From contig NZ_BOMY01000046.1 in NCBI RefSeq assembly GCF_016862435.1, forward strand, positions 62,001 through 126,000: DNA of 64,000 bases, read 5' to 3'. Numbering within the stretch: position 1 is the first letter of the stretch; every line of letters begins with the position of its first letter. Under the pieces are notes generated by a model, which worked only from the letters and a program-made list of their open reading frames with translations, was not told the DNA's origin and ran no database searches. This stretch comes from Paractinoplanes tereljensis. Lineage in GTDB: Bacteria > Actinomycetota > Actinomycetes > Mycobacteriales > Micromonosporaceae. Shown here piece after piece: positions 32,425 to 38,911 of the stretch. The translations under genes and the position numbers were made by a program.

Positions 32425-33051
32425 GTGGCTCGACCGAGGCAGGCGTTGCTCACCCGCGAGCGCATCGTGGCGACGGCGGGCGCCCTGGTCGACGCCGAGG
32501 GTCTGGACGCGCTGTCGGTGCGCCGGCTCGCCACCGAGCTCGGCGTGCAGGGTCCGTCGCTCTACAACCACTTCCCGACCAAGGCCGACATCGTCGACGC
32601 GGTCGCCGATGCGGTTGTCGAGCGGGTCGACCTGTCCGTCTTTCAGGAAGCGCCGTGGCATGACGCGCTGCGCCGGTGGGCGCACGCGTACCACGCGGTG
32701 CTGACCGAACACCCCAACATCGTGCCCGTGCTCGCGCAGGGGCCCGGCCGCCGGCCGGCCGGCCTCGCCATGGCCGAGGCGGTCTTCGGCGCGCTTGTCG
32801 ACGCCGGCTGGCCACCCGCGCGCGCCACCCACATCGGCGCGCTCATGCGTTACCTGGTGACCGGCTCTGCCCTGGGCTCGTTCGCCCTGGGCTTCGACAT
32901 CGACCCCGACCTGTACGACCGATACCCACATCTGCACAACGCGCCCCGTCTGGCGGCGCATCATGAAGCCGTGGACGAAGGTGCCTTTGCCCTCGGCCTT
33001 GACCTGCTCATCAACGGCCTGCTGGCTCAGTTCGAAGGGACCCGCCGATGA
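32425..33051 (+). CDS. TetR-family regulator
   Basis: 208 residues from the GTG at 32425, preceded by GGAGAA. The N-terminal HTH is ALDALSVRRLATELGVQGPSLYNHFPTKADIVD-like, with the YNHF motif that closes TetR domains. A C-terminal TetR-type helical bundle follows. Its start is divergent from the acyl-CoA dehydrogenase and its stop overlaps the aldehyde dehydrogenase start (ATGA), so it likely controls both sides. Ligand likely an acyl-CoA or related metabolite (inference from context). Confidence 0.88.
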   Translation: MARPRQALLTRERIVATAGALVDAEGLDALSVRRLATELGVQGPSLYNHFPTKADIVDAVADAVVERVDLSVFQEAPWHDALRRWAHAYHAVLTEHPNIVPVLAQGPGRRPAGLAMAEAVFGALVDAGWPPARATHIGALMRYLVTGSALGSFALGFDIDPDLYDRYPHLHNAPRLAAHHEAVDEGAFALGLDLLINGLLAQFEGTRR

Positions 33052-34457
33052 CCTCGCTCGACCGTCTGCGCCTCTACATTGGCGGAGCGTGGGTGCCGCC
33101 GTCCACCTCGAAAACCATCCCTGTGGATAACCCGGCCACCGAGGAGACCATCGCCCAGGTGCCGGCCGGAACGGCCGAGGACGTCGACCGGGCGGTGACC
33201 GCCGCGCAGGCCGCCTTCGACGGCTGGGCCGGCCGTTCGATGGCCGAACGCGGCGAGGTTCTGGATCGCCTGCACACGTCGCTGGCCGCCCGGGCCGGCG
33301 ACATCGCCAAGACCGTCGGGCTCGAGCTGGGCACGCCGCTCAAGGTCGCGAAAATGGTGCAGGCCGGACTTCCGCTCACGGTCCTGCGGGGGTACGCCGA
33401 TCTGGCCGTCCGCCCAGCGGAGAACGAGACGATCGGCAACTCCCTGATCGTCCACGAACCGGTCGGCGTGGTCGGCGCGATCACCCCGTGGAACTATCCG
33501 CTGCACCAGGTGGTGGCGAAGGTAGCGGCGGCCCTGGCGGCCGGCTGCCCGGTCGTGCTCAAGCCCAGCGAACTGACCCCGCTGGTGGCCTTCCTGCTGG
33601 CCGACGCGGCCGAGGAGGCGGGCGTGCCGGCCGGCGTGTTCAACCTGGTCACCGGCACCGGCGCCGAGGTGGGCGCGGTCATCGCCGGCCACCCCGGCGT
33701 CGACATGGTGTCGTTCACCGGATCGACGGCGACCGGCCGGGCCATCACGCACGCGGCGGCCGACCGGATCGCCCGGGTCGCGCTGGAGCTGGGCGGCAAG
33801 TCGGCAAACGTGATCCTGGAGGACGCCGACCTGGTCAAGGCGGTGAAGGTCGGGGTCGGCAACGCGTTCCTCAACTCCGGCCAGACCTGCACGGCCTGGA
33901 CCCGGATGCTGGTGCACCGCTCGCACTACGACGAGGCAGTCGCACTGGCCGCGAAGACCGCCGCCGGTTACACCGTGGGCGACCCCTTCGACGAGGGCAC
34001 CCGGCTCGGGCCGCTGGTGTCCGGGACGCAGCGGGACCGGGTACGCGGCTTCATCGAGCGGGCCACCGCCCGCCTGGTCGCCGGCGGCCTGGACGCGCCC
34101 GTACCAGGAAAGGGATTTTTCGTCGCTCCGACTGTTTTTGCCGACGTGGATCCGGCCAGCGAGCTGGCCCAGGAGGAGATCTTCGGCCCGGTGCTGTCGA
34201 TCATCCCGTTCGAGGACGACGACCACGCCGTGGCGATTGCCAACAACTCCCGCTACGGCCTGGCCGGCGGAGTCTGGGGCTCGGACGAGCGGGCTCTCGC
34301 GGTGGCGAAGCGGTTGCGGACCGGCGCGGTCGACGTCAACGGCGGGTCTTTCAACCCGTTCGCGCCGTTCGGCGGATACAAGCAGTCCGGTGTGGGGCGT
34401 GAGTTGGGCGAGTACGGTCTGGCGGAATTCCAGCAAACAAAGGCGATTCAACGATGA
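33048..34457 (+). CDS. NAD(P)-dependent aldehyde dehydrogenase
   Basis: 469 residues, normal length. ALDH motifs are complete: PWNYPLHQV, KPSELTP, FTGSTATGRAI, the general base Glu in LELGGKSAN, the nucleophile Cys in NSGQTCTAWTRM, and EEIFGPVLSI. It oxidises an aldehyde to an acid. It overlaps both neighbours by 4 bases (TetR upstream, alcohol dehydrogenase downstream). Confidence 0.93.
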   Translation: MTSLDRLRLYIGGAWVPPSTSKTIPVDNPATEETIAQVPAGTAEDVDRAVTAAQAAFDGWAGRSMAERGEVLDRLHTSLAARAGDIAKTVGLELGTPLKVAKMVQAGLPLTVLRGYADLAVRPAENETIGNSLIVHEPVGVVGAITPWNYPLHQVVAKVAAALAAGCPVVLKPSELTPLVAFLLADAAEEAGVPAGVFNLVTGTGAEVGAVIAGHPGVDMVSFTGSTATGRAITHAAADRIARVALELGGKSANVILEDADLVKAVKVGVGNAFLNSGQTCTAWTRMLVHRSHYDEAVALAAKTAAGYTVGDPFDEGTRLGPLVSGTQRDRVRGFIERATARLVAGGLDAPVPGKGFFVAPTVFADVDPASELAQEEIFGPVLSIIPFEDDDHAVAIANNSRYGLAGGVWGSDERALAVAKRLRTGAVDVNGGSFNPFAPFGGYKQSGVGRELGEYGLAEFQQTKAIQR

Positions 34458-35542
34458 GCGCTTACTTCAACGGGGTGGTTGTGCGGTCGGCCGGAGCGCG
34501 GCCGGCCGTCGAAGAGCTGCGACTGCCCGAGATCGGCCCCGGCCAGGTGCGCGTGCGCATCAAGGCGGCCGGCGTCTGCCACTCCGATCTGTCCATGGTG
34601 AACGGCACCGTCCGTTCCCCGTACCCGTTGGTGATCGGTCATGAGGCGGCCGGCGAGGTGGTCGAGGCCGGCGAGCACGTCACCCGCGCCGCCGCCGGCG
34701 ACCACGTCGTCCTCAACTGGCAGCCGCCCTGCCGCGAGTGCTGGTTCTGCGAGCGCGGCGAGCCGTGGCTGTGCGCCACCTCGTCCGGCGTGGCCGCCCT
34801 GGAGAACGGCATCACCCTGGACGACGCCCCCGTGCACGTCTCGCTCGGCCTGGGCGCGTTCGCCGACTACGTGGTCGCGCCGGCCAATGCGGTAATCCGG
34901 GTCCCGTCCGAGCTGGCCTTCGAGAAGGCCGCCCTGCTCGGCTGCGGGGTGCTCACCGGAACCGGCGCGGTCCGCAATACCGCCCAGGTCGCGCCCGGCG
35001 AATCGGTTGTCGTCATCGGCCTCGGCGGGGTCGGCCTCTCGGTGGTCGCCGCGGCCCGCGCCGCCGGTGCCGCCGAGGTGATCGCGGTGGACGTCTCCGA
35101 GGCCAAGAAGGGCCTGGCCGAGGCGGCCGGCGCGACCGACTTCGTGGTCTCCTCGGACGCCCTGTCCAAGGAGATCCGGGTGCGCACCTCGGGCCGCGGC
35201 GCCGACCACGCCATCGAGTGCGTCGGCCGATCCGCGACCATCCGGGCCGCCTGGCGGGCCACCCGCCGGGGCGGCAAGGTCACCGTGGTCGGCATGGGCA
35301 GCAACGAGGACCTGGTTCAGCTGTCCGCCCTGGACATCTTCTCCTCGTCCCGCACGCTCCGCTCGTCGGTGTACGGCGCCGCCGACTTCGACACCGAGAT
35401 CCCTCGGCTGGCCGCCGACGTACTCTCCGGGGCCCTTTCGGTTGATCATTTGATCTCCGACCGGATCACCCTGGCCGACGTGCCCGAGGCCTTCGACCGG
35501 ATGTCCCGCGGGGAGGGGGCCCGCTCGGTGGTCCAGCTCTGA
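34454..35542 (+). CDS. zinc-dependent alcohol dehydrogenase
   Basis: 362 residues of the MDR superfamily. Catalytic zinc ligands are Cys in AGVCHSDLS and the His-Glu pair in VIGHEAAGEV; the structural zinc lobe has its cysteines in PCRECWFCERGEPWLC. The Rossmann segment is VVIGLGGVGLSVV. A short insert after the structural zinc site is typical of the class III-like and NDMA-dependent actinobacterial enzymes. With the adjacent ALDH it forms an alcohol to aldehyde to acid route. Confidence 0.92.
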   Translation: MSAYFNGVVVRSAGARPAVEELRLPEIGPGQVRVRIKAAGVCHSDLSMVNGTVRSPYPLVIGHEAAGEVVEAGEHVTRAAAGDHVVLNWQPPCRECWFCERGEPWLCATSSGVAALENGITLDDAPVHVSLGLGAFADYVVAPANAVIRVPSELAFEKAALLGCGVLTGTGAVRNTAQVAPGESVVVIGLGGVGLSVVAAARAAGAAEVIAVDVSEAKKGLAEAAGATDFVVSSDALSKEIRVRTSGRGADHAIECVGRSATIRAAWRATRRGGKVTVVGMGSNEDLVQLSALDIFSSSRTLRSSVYGAADFDTEIPRLAADVLSGALSVDHLISDRITLADVPEAFDRMSRGEGARSVVQL

Positions 35543-36081
35543 TGCGACCGGCGCCGGGCGAGGTGCTGCACTTCTCCGAGGACCCGACGATCGAGCGCTT
35601 CGCCCCGCACGTGGCGCCGACCTCGCGGGAGACCACGCCGTACGTCTGGGCGGTCGATGGGCGCAGCGCGCCGAGCTATTGGTTTCCGCGGCAGTGCCCG
35701 CGCGCGATGGCCTGGGTCCGGGCCGGAACGACCGACGCCGACCGGGACCGGATCATCGGCGCCGGCTGCGGCGTTCGGGTGCATGCGATCGAGTACGCCT
35801 GGTGGGACGCGATGCGCACCACCAGGCTGTACGCGTATCGGCTGCCGGCCGCGGCGTTCGTGGAGATCGCCTCACCGGGCGCCGACCCGCACGCGCACGT
35901 GGCGACCGAGCCGGTCGTCCCGCTGGGCCCACCGGAGCCGGTCGGCAACCTGATCGACTGCCACGCCGCCGCCGGCATCCAGCTGCGCCTGCTCGACAGC
36001 CTGTGGCCGTTCTGGCACGAGGTAACCACCAGCACGGCCGGCTTCAGCGGCATCCGCCTACGAAACGCCAGGCCACGTTGA
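35542..36081 (+). CDS. DUF6886-family protein
   Basis: 179 residues. It begins LHFSEDPTIERFAPHVAPT and contains YVWAVDGRSAPSYWFPRQCPRA and WPFWHEV-type ends, the pattern of a widespread uncharacterised family (DUF6886) that appears in actinobacteria and bacilli. The start codon abuts the alcohol dehydrogenase stop (TGATG), so it is the last gene of that operon. Function unknown. Confidence 0.75.
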   Translation: MRPAPGEVLHFSEDPTIERFAPHVAPTSRETTPYVWAVDGRSAPSYWFPRQCPRAMAWVRAGTTDADRDRIIGAGCGVRVHAIEYAWWDAMRTTRLYAYRLPAAAFVEIASPGADPHAHVATEPVVPLGPPEPVGNLIDCHAAAGIQLRLLDSLWPFWHEVTTSTAGFSGIRLRNARPR

Positions 36082-36485
36082 CAAACTCGACTGAGTTCGA
36101 GGAAGCCTTCACCGATTTCGTGCGCTCCACCGGAAGATGGCGTGATTGCGGCCCGGAATCGCTGACCCGGCGATGGGCTGATTTTGTTGACGAGTGCGTT
36201 CGCGGATACGACCGGGACGGGGGCGATTACTTCAACGACCTGACGGCCCGTGATGCTCTGGAGAAGGCCTTGCGCAATCCCGGGCTGGCGGGTTTTGACG
36301 AAATGCGGTCGCTTGCGGCAGCCGTTGCTATGGCAGACGAAGAATTTAAGGCGGAGCTGCGGCCGAACGCTTTTCTTAATTTTCCTGAGTCCGAATGGTG
36401 GGTCAGGGGTATCGTCCGTCGCGCCGGACCGCGATTGGCGGAATATTTGCGGCGCAATTTTAATATAGAAATAGATGCGATTTAA
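36078..36485 (+). CDS. hypothetical protein, possible orphan immunity gene
   Basis: About 135 residues if a TTG at 36078 is used, overlapping the DUF6886 stop. A GTG at 36120 is a shorter option. The protein is acidic, helical and soluble. The last 40 codons are clearly AT-richer than neighbours (the end reads aattttaatatagaaatagatgcg). This composition and the position just before an RHS stub suggest a laterally gained toxin-tip or immunity remnant; no family is recognised. Confidence 0.45.
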   Translation: MTNSTEFEEAFTDFVRSTGRWRDCGPESLTRRWADFVDECVRGYDRDGGDYFNDLTARDALEKALRNPGLAGFDEMRSLAAAVAMADEEFKAELRPNAFLNFPESEWWVRGIVRRAGPRLAEYLRRNFNIEIDAI

Positions 36486-36589
36486 CGGTCAGTTCGCGTG
36501 CATGGCGCCCGGGCTGGCCGCCAGGGTCGGCTGGTGGCCTGATCTGGTGTCGCGCGGCCGGCGGTGTTCGGCTACGAAAGTAGGCGGCA

Positions 36590-36696
36590 GGTCAGACTCG
36601 ACCGGCCTGACTCATCTGGGTGCCCGAGAGTACGACCCCGAACTGGGCCGCTTCATCTCACACGACCCGGTACTCGACACCGGCGCCCCGCAGTAG
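36590..36696 (+). pseudogene. RHS core stub (relict of an RHS toxin gene)
   Basis: The 107 bases encode GLTHLGAREYDPELGRFIS and DPVLDTGAPQ followed at once by TAG. This is the end of an RHS-associated core and matches the intact RHS gene at 48833-48939 almost base for base. No start, signal or upstream YD repeats are present: the frame upstream (36475-36590) reads into unrelated sequence. Homology ends right where the variable toxin tip would begin. So this is a truncated leftover, not a gene. Confidence 0.85.
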
Positions 36697-36713
36697 TGAA
36701 AGGTGGTTGTAGC

Positions 36714-37208
36714 ATGGCCGTCTCGTTTCGCGCGGCGAGGACCGAGCTCGGACGACTCGACTGGCGTTCCTATCGGGCACCGGAGGCGGGTGGGCCGTCG
36801 GTGCCGGAGGTTTTCGCACGCCTGTTGGACGGCGGTCGCCAGTCCGATGCGGCCGGATACAGCCTTTACGGTCGCCTTGAGACGCAATCCATGCTCTATG
36901 AGATCGCGCTGCCGGCGACCGGCGTGATTTTGGCGGCGCTGGCAGGCGGCCGGCTTGAGGATTGGGTCGAGGATGAGTTCCTGACAATCCTGCACACCAT
37001 CGTCTACAGCGAGCCGCACCGGACCGAGTACGAACTCGGGAACGACGACCTCGCCGAGCGGTGCGTCGCGAAGGCTCGCGATGGTGTCTGGACGCTCTAT
37101 GGAATCCTTCGAGGGTCGAATGCGGAATTCGTGCTCGACATTCTCGAAGCCGTTGATGACGACAAGGACCGGTTGGCGGCCTTTCGCCGCGAACATCAGG
37201 TGTCGTAG
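36714..37208 (+). CDS. hypothetical protein, orphan gene behind the RHS stub
   Basis: 164 residues from an ATG with AAAGGTGG upstream. The protein is soluble and helical, with repeated helix-turn-helix-like stretches (TQSMLYEIALPATGVILAALAGGR, DDLAERCVAKARDGVWTLYGIL). Its position immediately after an RHS core end is the place where a tip-specific immunity gene normally sits, and it is followed by a strong terminator. Likely a retained immunity gene without its toxin (inference). No family recognised. Confidence 0.6.
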   Translation: MAVSFRAARTELGRLDWRSYRAPEAGGPSVPEVFARLLDGGRQSDAAGYSLYGRLETQSMLYEIALPATGVILAALAGGRLEDWVEDEFLTILHTIVYSEPHRTEYELGNDDLAERCVAKARDGVWTLYGILRGSNAEFVLDILEAVDDDKDRLAAFRREHQVS

Positions 37209-37217
37209 GCCCTTAGG

Positions 37218-37240
37218 GCCGAGCGCCTCAGGCGCTCGGC
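37218..37240. terminator. perfect hairpin terminator after the orphan gene
   Basis: A perfect 10-base stem (37218-37227 with 37231-37240) with a 3-base loop starts 10 bases after the stop of the gene at 36714-37208. A smaller ggccc-tta-gggcc stem overlaps its left side. Confidence 0.75.
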
Positions 37241-37262
37241 ACTAAGAAGGCTCACGTCGTAG

Positions 37263-37438
37263 TCAGCAGGGCCGTGATGGTGCGGGCCATGGCGGTCCGC
37301 GCCGCCAGCTCCTTCACCGCTGACGCCTTGGCGTTCGGGCCGATCTATCCAGCAGGCGGGCCTGCCGCCGGCGGAACGCGTCGATCCGCTCCGCAGCGGC
37401 ATCTTCGGCGACACCGGCCGGTGAGCGGCGTCTCGCCT
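37263..37438 (-). pseudogene. decayed TetR fragment, partial copy of the gene at 50377
   Basis: This stretch aligns with 50393-50740, the 3' part of the TetR gene beside the intact RHS locus. The first 30 bases match the C-terminal codons, then about 180 bases are deleted, then about 130 bases match again with small indels and a short divergent patch. The reading frame is broken. With the RHS stub it marks a former copy of the RHS-to-TetR neighbourhood. Confidence 0.8.
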
Positions 37439-37504
37439 AATTGCATGCCTGGCCACCGGGATCTCGACGCGTACCCTGATTGCCATCATGAGGCTGACTG
37501 ACCC

Positions 37505-37933
37505 ATGCTGAGGCGATGGCTGTCGATTCGGCAGGAAGGCACGGTGCGTGCCCGGTCAGGGATTGCCGTGCCCGAAGAGACCAAGGTTGTTTCGGCTCGG
37601 GAGTTGATGGGCCTCGTCGATGTCGCTCGTGGGGTTCATCTCGGGTGCGACGTGGCAGGCCTGACCGTGGGCGAAAGCCATTTCTATCTTCTCCTTCCGC
37701 ATGTCTACGAAGTTGCTCCGGTTCCCGCATGGAGGTGCCGGGTGATCGCTTTTTACGGCGGCCTGTCGGCGGAGATGGGTGAAGGAGAGCGCATGGGGTT
37801 GGGGCGCCTGGATATCGCCGTGGACGATTACCGGAGATTGCGTCCTGCCCCGCGAAAGGTGGAGCGTCAGCTACTGCATTGGCTGGCTTGGAAGGCGGTG
37901 GAAGCGGTGCGGAAGGCGGCTGAAGACCAGTGA
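37505..37933 (+). CDS. hypothetical protein
   Basis: 142 residues from the ATG at 37505; a GTG at 37568 is also possible. Soluble, mixed alpha/beta look (SHFYLLLPHVYEVAPVPAWRCRVIAFYGGL), with a helical C-terminus ending WKAVEAVRKAAEDQ. Its stop overlaps the GTG of the next gene (GTGA), so the two are coupled. No family recognised. It lies in the scrap zone between the TetR relict and the LamG/RHS genes. Confidence 0.5.
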   Translation: MLRRWLSIRQEGTVRARSGIAVPEETKVVSARELMGLVDVARGVHLGCDVAGLTVGESHFYLLLPHVYEVAPVPAWRCRVIAFYGGLSAEMGEGERMGLGRLDIAVDDYRRLRPAPRKVERQLLHWLAWKAVEAVRKAAEDQ

Positions 37934-38304
37934 CTGGAACGCTGCGCAACTCGCGAACTCTTGGCTTGTTCGACGAGATCCTTCACAGTCCTGACTGCCG
38001 CGCGCAGGCCGTGGAGATCGTTGGCCGTGGGATCGCTGCCCAGGCACGTTGCACTATCAGTGTGCTGGTCGAAAAAGAACAGGCGTGGCCGCCCGGGCAG
38101 ATTGAGACAGTGATTTTGCCAGAGGCGGCGATACGGCAGGCAGTGGCCTATGGTGAGCGGTTGATGGAGCTCGGAGCGATCGAGGACGACCTCGAAGAGG
38201 TCTGGTGCAGCCGACAAAGCGGCGGGTCTGACAATGCAACGTTCGAACGGGCGCTGAACGACATTGTCGCCCGCTTGGATGCGTGGCCGCATAGCGCAGA
38301 CTGA
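37930..38304 (+). CDS. hypothetical protein
   Basis: 124 residues from a GTG coupled to the previous stop. Soluble and acidic, helical at both ends, with one beta-rich centre (QARCTISVLVEKEQAWPPGQIETVIL). The base composition is lower in GC than the flanking metabolic genes. No family recognised. Confidence 0.5.
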   Translation: MTGTLRNSRTLGLFDEILHSPDCRAQAVEIVGRGIAAQARCTISVLVEKEQAWPPGQIETVILPEAAIRQAVAYGERLMELGAIEDDLEEVWCSRQSGGSDNATFERALNDIVARLDAWPHSAD

Positions 38305-38452
38305 CTGTCGCCAACTCCTCGCGGACTCGGAGCAAGCGTCGTCTGGCTGCGAAACGCCGGACTGATCGATATTTCCAAATACCACGTCGATCTTGTTTGG
38401 GCCGATGCCGCAAAGAGCCTCGGGCGTACGGGGAGGATCAGGGAGTAGGTCA

Positions 38453-38788
38453 GTGTCTCGGCCGGTGAGAGTTGCGGATGACTGGTATGTCGGCTCGTTG
38501 CTGAGGGGTCTTGCTCTGCTGGAGATCCGCGCGATGGCGCGGCGAAAGAAGCCCATGGAATGGTGGGCGGGTGACGACTACGTCGCGTGTATCGCGTGGC
38601 TCGCTGACCTCTGTCACAACATGCCGGACGCCCGTACTCGGATTCCGGGATTTGGTGGGCTCTTCAGGCGCGTCCGGCGGCGGGAGCGCCCCTTCGCTCA
38701 CGCCTGGCGGGTAGCTGACCAGGCGGGCCGTGAGTGGATTCTCGGCCGGCTGGCGCGTGAAGGCGTCACCTGGACGCCGCCTGCGTAG
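38453..38788 (+). CDS. hypothetical protein
   Basis: 111 residues from a GTG with GGGAG 7 bases upstream. Basic and helical, with many Trp and Arg (WYVGSLLRGLALLEIRAMARRKKPMEWW; the end is WILGRLAREGVTWTPPA). Soluble. The 148 bases before it show no other gene. No family recognised. Confidence 0.45.
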   Translation: MSRPVRVADDWYVGSLLRGLALLEIRAMARRKKPMEWWAGDDYVACIAWLADLCHNMPDARTRIPGFGGLFRRVRRRERPFAHAWRVADQAGREWILGRLAREGVTWTPPA

Positions 38789-38798
38789 TTCGAGCTGT

Positions 38799-38814
38799 GT
38801 AGATATTCATCTAC
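38799..38814. promoter_or_regulatory. inverted repeat abutting the LamG promoter
   Basis: A perfect 6-base inverted repeat, GTAGAT-N4-ATCTAC, ends one base before the candidate -35 box. It could be an operator or a weak stem-loop end for the gene upstream. Confidence 0.45.
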
Positions 38815-38843
38815 TTGACGGTGTATCGCTGCGTCCCTAGTGT
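38815..38843 (+). promoter_or_regulatory. candidate housekeeping-type promoter of the LamG/RHS operon
   Basis: TTGACG at 38815-38820 and TAGTGT at 38838-38843 are separated by exactly 17 bases, a good fit to the main actinobacterial sigma factor. It lies about 70 bases before the signal-peptide start of the LamG protein. Based on sequence match only. Confidence 0.55.
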
Positions 38844-38911
38844 GCCGGGCAAGCGTTCCGGCTGGGGCAGAACGCCAACCCATCAGTAAGACGTTCTTCA
38901 CGGGGAAGACG

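Noticed and set aside
36475..36696. A 73-codon gene at the RHS stub
   Set aside because: Its first half is unrelated, unstructured sequence and its second half is the end of an RHS core. No ribosome site; treated as a relict.
37196..37489. A 97-codon minus-strand gene
   Set aside because: It reads through the broken TetR copy in mixed frames and through the terminator of the upstream gene.
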